From Clostridia bacterium (lineage in GTDB: Bacteria; Bacillota; Clostridia; Oscillospirales; Oscillospiraceae), in contig JAGKTU010000079.1 in assembly GCA_021153265.1 (NCBI GenBank), forward strand, positions 1-9,589: a stretch of DNA of 9,589 nucleotides, written 5' to 3'. The notes under the pieces were generated by a model, which saw only the letters and a program-made list of their open reading frames with translations, ran no database searches and was not told the DNA's origin. Position numbers and translations under genes: made by a program. Numbering within the stretch: position 1 is the stretch's first letter; every line of letters starts with the position of its first letter. This document shows, one piece after another, positions 6,247-9,589 of the stretch.

Positions 6247-7362
6247 TTACCGCACCTCCTCAGTCTCTTCCGTCTTAGCGGCGAAGACCCAGCGCTGCTG
6301 GATCATGAAGCTTGCCACATAGAGGATCGTCATAACAACGGTATAAATCAGTGTCCGCAGGAAAGTCTGATCCTCGCCAATGTTCAACAGAACATAAGAG
6401 CCTTCCGTGAGCAACAGCTGCACCAGCATCTGCGGTACGGCCAATGCGTAATAGCGAAGCATTGCGGTTTTTGTGGACTGCTTGGACTGGAAGACCATCT
6501 TATGATTCACATAGAAGTTCATAAGAGAGGAAACCACACGGGCGCCGGTGGTTGCGACACCGGTCAAAAGCGCACCGCTGAGGATGTCGGACAGGAGGGA
6601 CGTTAAAAGAGCATACAAACCGATGTCGACTACAGAACTTGCCAATGCACTGACCGTGTAGCGGAAGAAGTGCTTCAAAATCAGCTTGTAGATCCGCCAA
6701 GAGTCCCGGATGGGATGGAAGTGGGAGCTTTTGTTCTCCTCGATGTACACAGTACGGATCTTCACCTCGTCGAAGGGGATGCCGTACTGTTTCATAGCCA
6801 GCAACATGTTGGTCTCGTACTCAAAACGGTCACCGGATACCTCACAGAACTGCTTCAGAACACTTCTGGGAATAGCGCGCAGACCGGTCTGGGTGTCAGA
6901 AAGGGTCATGCCAACGAAGATCTTAAAGATGGCAGAGGTGGTCTGGTTACCAAAACGGCTTCTGGGGGGGACATGGTCGAGGGTAAAGTCCCGGCAGCCC
7001 AGAGTCACATGACCGCTTTCGAGCATATTCTCGCAGCAGGCACGGGTGTCTTCGGGGTGGTGCTGGTTGTCGCCGTCCACGGTAACAACGCCCAGAGAAT
7101 CGGGCCGGTTTTCCAGAAACCAACGGAATGCGTTCTTCAGCGCGGCACCCTTGCCCTTGTTCACCTCATGGTGGAGCAGGTTGATCTCGGGATGCTGCGC
7201 GGCCAGATCCAGGAAGTAGTGCAGGTTTTCCTGCTTGCTGCCGTCATTGACCAGAATGATGTCGGTAAAGCCATACTCCAGCAGACCGTCGACAACCGCA
7301 ATCAGCTTTTCGTCCGGATCGAGGGAGGGCAGAACTACAGAAATCTTTGTCAGATCGTGCAT
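6247..7362 (-). CDS. Bifunctional family-2 glycosyltransferase / GtrA membrane protein
   Basis: A fusion of 371 aa. Residues about 7-228 are a dolichyl-phosphate-mannose-synthase-like GT2 domain: ISVVLPSLDPDE, VNDGS (38-42), NKGKGAALKNAF, the metal-binding D96-G-D98 in VTVDGDNQH, and SDTQTGLRAIP (about 155-165). It should transfer a sugar from a nucleotide donor to undecaprenyl phosphate on the cytoplasmic face. Residues about 230-362 are a four-helix GtrA domain (FFRYTVSALASSVVDIGLYALL, then MNFYVNHKMVF and a last helix ending QQRWVF), the kind proposed to flip the lipid-linked sugar. Domain order and length match known GT2-GtrA proteins of Firmicutes. The start at 7362 has a modest GAGG element about 9 bases upstream and a promoter near 7409-7437. 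It abuts the PAP2 gene downstream. The sugar is probably mannose, glucose or GlcNAc, used for wall or teichoic acid decoration; this cannot be told from the sequence. Confidence 0.93.
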   Translation of the reverse strand: MHDLTKISVVLPSLDPDEKLIAVVDGLLEYGFTDIILVNDGSKQENLHYFLDLAAQHPEINLLHHEVNKGKGAALKNAFRWFLENRPDSLGVVTVDGDNQHHPEDTRACCENMLESGHVTLGCRDFTLDHVPPRSRFGNQTTSAIFKIFVGMTLSDTQTGLRAIPRSVLKQFCEVSGDRFEYETNMLLAMKQYGIPFDEVKIRTVYIEENKSSHFHPIRDSWRIYKLILKHFFRYTVSALASSVVDIGLYALLTSLLSDILSGALLTGVATTGARVVSSLMNFYVNHKMVFQSKQSTKTAMLRYYALAVPQMLVQLLLTEGSYVLLNIGEDQTFLRTLIYTVVMTILYVASFMIQQRWVFAAKTEETEEVR

Positions 7363-7408
7363 AATATCGCCTCAAATCTATATTGGAATGTTCATGTTTT
7401 GGAAATAT

Positions 7409-7437
7409 ATCATACCATAAATTCCGACAGTTGTAAA
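7409..7437 (-). promoter_or_regulatory. Promoter of the GT/PAP2 operon
   Basis: On the - strand: TTTACA (complement of 7432-7437, 5 of 6), a 17-base spacer and TATGAT (complement of 7409-7414, 5 of 6), preceded by TGG, an extended -10. Transcription would start near 7402, about 40 bases before the glycosyltransferase ATG. Confidence 0.75.
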
Positions 7438-7648
7438 TGTTTTTTCCAAAATACTGCCAAAACACGGAGCTTCCCGCGATGAAACGACATACATATGCAA
7501 AAGAAATGCATAATATGCAATACGAAAACAAGCATAATGAACGAATATTTTGACTGTATATTTGAATTAAGCCAATATTTCATACATTGTTAGTGATTTC
7601 TTACGATACAAGATGCAAAAATGTGTGTATCATTGTATACTCGCCCAA

Positions 7649-7677
7649 TTGACGATGAATATTATTCGGGTTATAAT
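7649..7677 (+). promoter_or_regulatory. Promoter and candidate operator of the amino acid ABC operon
   Basis: TTGACG (7649-7654, 5 of 6), a 17-base spacer and a perfect TATAAT (7672-7677). The spacer holds an 11-base palindrome, GAATATTATTC (7657-7667), centred between the boxes, a typical place for a repressor site. It resembles half-sites of the ArgR/AhrC box but the centre is one base shorter, so the regulator is not assignable. Transcription would start near 7684; AAGGAG (7713-7718) precedes the first gene. Confidence 0.8.
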
Positions 7678-7726
7678 GCATTCATAGAAATTGCTCCCAT
7701 TTGGAGTATGAAAAGGAGTATGGATT

Positions 7727-8512
7727 ATGAAAAAGATTCTGGCAATTTCCCTGTGTATTCTGCTGATCATGAGCATGATGGCCGGCTGCGCCGGCAGCAA
7801 GTCCGGCGACGGTGAGGGTGTTACCACCATCGAGAAGGGCAAGCTGATCATGTCCACCAACGCAGCATTCCCCCCCTATGAAATGACCACCGACGACGGC
7901 GGCTACGCCGGCATCGACGTGGAGATCGCCCAGGCCATCGCTGACAAGCTGGGTCTGGAGCTGGTCGTGGACGATATGGACTTCAACGCCGCACTGCTGG
8001 CTGTTCAGCAGGGCAAGAGCGATATCGTCATGGCTGGTGTCTCCGTTACCCCCGATCGTGAGATGGTTATGAAGTTCACCGACAGCTACGCCACCGGCGT
8101 GCAGGTCGTCATCATCAAGGAAGGCTCCGATGTCACCATGGACAATCTGGGCGAGAAGATGATCGGCTGCCAGGCTGCTACCACCGGTTACATCTATGCC
8201 TCTGACAGCCCCGAGAACGGCGGCTACGGCGAGGATCACGTCACTGCCTACGAGAACGGCGCCAGCGCTGTCAAGGCTCTGCTGAACGGCCAGGTGGACT
8301 GCGTCATCATCGACAGCGCACCCGCTCAGGAGTTTGTGGCTGCCAACCCCGGCCTGACCATTCTGGAAGGCGCATGGGTGGAGGAGTCCTACGCCATCGG
8401 CATGAGCAAGGATAACCCCGAACTGTACGAAGCTGTCAACAAGGCTCTGCAGGAGCTGATCGCTGACGGTACCGTCCAGAAGATCATCGACAAGTACATT
8501 TCCGCTGAGTAA
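7727..8512 (+). CDS. Amino acid ABC transporter substrate-binding lipoprotein
   Basis: Extracellular binding protein (solute-binding family 3) of a polar amino acid importer; 261 aa, the usual length. It has a lipoprotein signal peptide with Cys21 (MMAGC) as the lipid anchor. The mature domain shows the family hallmarks: LIMSTNAAFPPYE, the Y-x-GIDVEIAQAIADKLG segment (about 60-76), SVTPDRE with R111, expected to hold the ligand alpha-carboxylate, the ATTGY ligand loop (about 161-165), and CVIIDSAPA with D196, expected to hold the alpha-amino group. Which amino acid it binds cannot be read off. AAGGAG lies 8 bases before ATG. It is first in the operon, with the permease and ATPase following. 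Strong codon bias, like that of the ribosomal genes, suggests high expression. A hairpin follows the gene. Confidence 0.95.
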   Translation: MKKILAISLCILLIMSMMAGCAGSKSGDGEGVTTIEKGKLIMSTNAAFPPYEMTTDDGGYAGIDVEIAQAIADKLGLELVVDDMDFNAALLAVQQGKSDIVMAGVSVTPDREMVMKFTDSYATGVQVVIIKEGSDVTMDNLGEKMIGCQAATTGYIYASDSPENGGYGEDHVTAYENGASAVKALLNGQVDCVIIDSAPAQEFVAANPGLTILEGAWVEESYAIGMSKDNPELYEAVNKALQELIADGTVQKIIDKYISAE

Positions 8513-8526
8513 TTCGCGGTTAAGGA

Positions 8527-8549
8527 AAAGGGCGGCTTTGCCGCCCTTT
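8527..8549 (+). terminator. Intra-operon hairpin after the binding-protein gene
   Basis: Perfect 10-bp inverted repeat AAAGGGCGGC (8527-8536) with GCCGCCCTTT (8540-8549), TTT loop. The downstream T-run is only TTT and is interrupted by CGCC, so termination should be partial. It sits 14 bases after the binding-protein stop codon and before the permease, where hairpins often stabilise the upstream mRNA or attenuate read-through. Confidence 0.6.
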
Positions 8550-8582
8550 CGCCGCGTTGTGTAGATCGAATGAGGTAATTTT

Positions 8583-9350
8583 TTGGAAAAATATTTGCTT
8601 TGGAAGGATCTCATGCGCCAGGACGGCGAACTGACCGAGTGGTGGCAGGGGTTCTATGTTTATTTCTATCAGGCGTTTATCGAGAATGACCGCTGGAAGC
8701 AGTATCTGGAGGGCGTCGGCACTACGTTGATGGTCACCGCTCTGGCACTGATGATCGGCATTGTGCTGGGTATTGTGGTTGCGATGATCCGCACTGCCCA
8801 CGACCAGCAGCGCAAAGGTCACAAGAATCCGATCCTCGGCGTTCTGGACGGCATCTGCCGGGTCTATGTCACCGTGATCCGCGGCACTCCCATGATGGTA
8901 CAGCTTCTGATCATGGGCTTCGTTATTTTCTCCAGCAGCCGTGACTATACCATGATCGGTGCGCTGACTCTGGGCATCAACTCCGGCGCATACGTGGCCG
9001 AGATCATCCGTGGTGGCCTCATGTCTCTGGATCCCGGTCAGATGGAAGCCGGCCGCAGTCTGGGTCTGAACTATATCGATACCATGCGATTCATCGTCAT
9101 TCCTCAGGCCTTCAAGGCCATCCTGCCCTCTCTGGGCAACGAATTCATCATCTTGCTGAAGGATACCTCTCTGATCACCGTCATCGGCGGCAAGGAGTTG
9201 CTCTATGCAGCCCAGTCCATCTACGGTCGGACTTATGAGCAGATGTTCCCTCTGATCGGCATCGCCTGCGTGTATCTGCTGCTGGTCATCATCTTCAGCT
9301 GGCTGCTGAGCATTCTGGAAAGGAGGCTGCGTCAAAGTGATCGACGTTAA
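8583..9350 (+). CDS. Amino acid ABC transporter permease (His/Glu/Gln/Arg/opine type)
   Basis: Inner-membrane channel subunit of 255 aa that forms the translocation path of the importer. It belongs to the polar amino acid permease group: YLEGVGTTLMVTALALMIGIVLG as first helix, VTVIRGTPMMVQLLIMGF in the centre, and the ATPase-docking EAA loop EAGRSLGLNYIDTMRFIVIPQAFKAILPSLGNEF (about 155-188). The final helix is about 219-244. The start is uncertain. TTG at 8583 has GAGGT (8572-8576) about 6 bases upstream and is preferred. An in-frame ATG at 8613, with AAGGA only 4 bases before it, would remove ten residues; both keep all helices. The gene overlaps the ATPase gene by 14 bases, implying coupled translation. 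Confidence 0.93.
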   Translation: MEKYLLWKDLMRQDGELTEWWQGFYVYFYQAFIENDRWKQYLEGVGTTLMVTALALMIGIVLGIVVAMIRTAHDQQRKGHKNPILGVLDGICRVYVTVIRGTPMMVQLLIMGFVIFSSSRDYTMIGALTLGINSGAYVAEIIRGGLMSLDPGQMEAGRSLGLNYIDTMRFIVIPQAFKAILPSLGNEFIILLKDTSLITVIGGKELLYAAQSIYGRTYEQMFPLIGIACVYLLLVIIFSWLLSILERRLRQSDRR

Positions 9351-9589
9351 AAATTTGAGCAAGTCCTTCGACGGCCTGCAGGTTCTGAACGACATCTCCG
9401 AGCATATCTATCCCGGCGAGAAAGTGGTCATTCTGGGACCCTCCGGTTCCGGCAAGTCTACCTTCCTTCGCAGTCTGAATCTGCTGGAAATCCCCACCGC
9501 CGGCCAAATTTTCTTTGACGGCGTGGAGGTCACCGACCCCAAGGTGAACATCGACGAGGTTCGCCGGAAGATGGGCATGGTGTTCCAGC
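9337..9589 (+). CDS. Amino acid ABC transporter ATP-binding protein, 3' end cut off by window edge
   Basis: Cytoplasmic ATPase subunit that powers the importer. Only the first 84 codons are visible, about a third of the usual 240 aa or so. They show the standard start MIDVKNLSKSF with aromatic F11 as A-loop candidate, the Walker A motif GPSGSGKS (34-41), and the Q-loop lead-in MGMVFQ, whose Gln is the last full codon. The Walker B, signature and switch motifs lie beyond the window. Translation starts at GTG (9337), overlapping the end of the permease gene by 14 bases, with AGGAGG (9321-9326) ten bases upstream; there is no usable nearby ATG. It most resembles the GlnQ/ArtP/HisP group. Confidence 0.93.
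   Translation, partial: MIDVKNLSKSFDGLQVLNDISEHIYPGEKVVILGPSGSGKSTFLRSLNLLEIPTAGQIFFDGVEVTDPKVNIDEVRRKMGMVFQ

Larger units (their letters stand above)
7363..7726. other. 364-base divergent control region between the envelope operon and the ABC operon
   Basis: AT-rich, non-coding on both strands. It contains the - strand promoter at 7409-7437 and the + strand promoter at 7649-7677. Several inverted repeats lie within it: TGCATAATATGCA (7507-7519), with an extra TATGCA at 7494-7499; GATACA (7605-7610) facing TTGTAT (7633-7638 region); and GAATATTATTC (7657-7667). Short open frames crossing it overlap the promoters and show no protein-like character. No riboswitch or T-box core is recognisable. 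Confidence 0.6.

Noticed and set aside
5692..6606. 304-codon + strand frame opposite the PAP2 and glycosyltransferase genes
   Set aside because: The - strand genes carry complete catalytic motifs. This frame is rich in H, Q, G and D with no domain, typical of an antisense shadow.
7621..7815. 64-codon + strand frame starting upstream of the binding-protein gene
   Set aside because: It begins before the operon promoter, runs through its -35 and -10 boxes, and overlaps the signal peptide in another frame.
7682..8614. 310-codon - strand frame opposite the ABC binding protein
   Set aside because: Antisense to a clear solute-binding protein with lipobox and ligand residues; the long frame results from strong codon bias.
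8520..9395. 291-codon - strand frame opposite the permease
   Set aside because: Antisense to a permease with an intact EAA loop; no start signal or domain.

Overview
The window is an ordinary chromosomal stretch of a Gram-positive, low-to-mid GC anaerobe-type bacterium. The gene order rpsD-rpoA-rplQ, strong AGGAGG-type ribosome binding sites, CCA-encoding tRNA genes and short-stem intrinsic terminators point to a Clostridia member, probably Oscillospiraceae-like. That placement is an inference from protein style and layout; no 16S is present.

Region 1 (1-2005, + strand) is the end of a large ribosomal operon: 5'-truncated rpsD (S4), rpoA (RNA polymerase alpha) and rplQ (L17), closed by a perfect 11-bp hairpin terminator. 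A GC-rich hairpin sits between rpsD and rpoA. Region 2 (2037-2319, +) is a small stable-RNA unit: a consensus promoter, two identical tRNA-Thr(GGT) genes and a strong terminator. Region 3 (2382-5657, +) holds three apparently independent single genes, each with its own promoter or ribosome binding site and terminator: a divergent ClC-family anion channel or transporter, a small lipoprotein of unknown function, and a 12-helix-type MFS transporter.

Region 4 (7437-5637, - strand) is a two-gene envelope operon: a polyprenyl-phosphate glycosyltransferase fused to a GtrA membrane domain, directly abutted (TAA then ATG) by a PAP2 lipid phosphatase. It ends in a terminator that lies back-to-back with the end of the MFS gene. 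Region 5 (7649-9589, +) is a polar amino acid ABC importer operon, read divergently from region 4: lipoprotein substrate-binding protein, permease, and ATPase (cut by the window end at its Q-loop). A hairpin between the binding protein and the permease probably raises the yield of the binding protein.

I found no mobile element, CRISPR array, toxin-antitoxin pair, phage gene or defence system. The points worth a second look are modest: the substituted key residues in the ClC protein, the rpsD-rpoA leader hairpin, the duplicated tRNA-Thr, the C-terminal Cys pair of the unknown lipoprotein, the palindromes in the divergent control region, and the GtrA fusion/PAP2 pairing. I see no credible previously undescribed system here.
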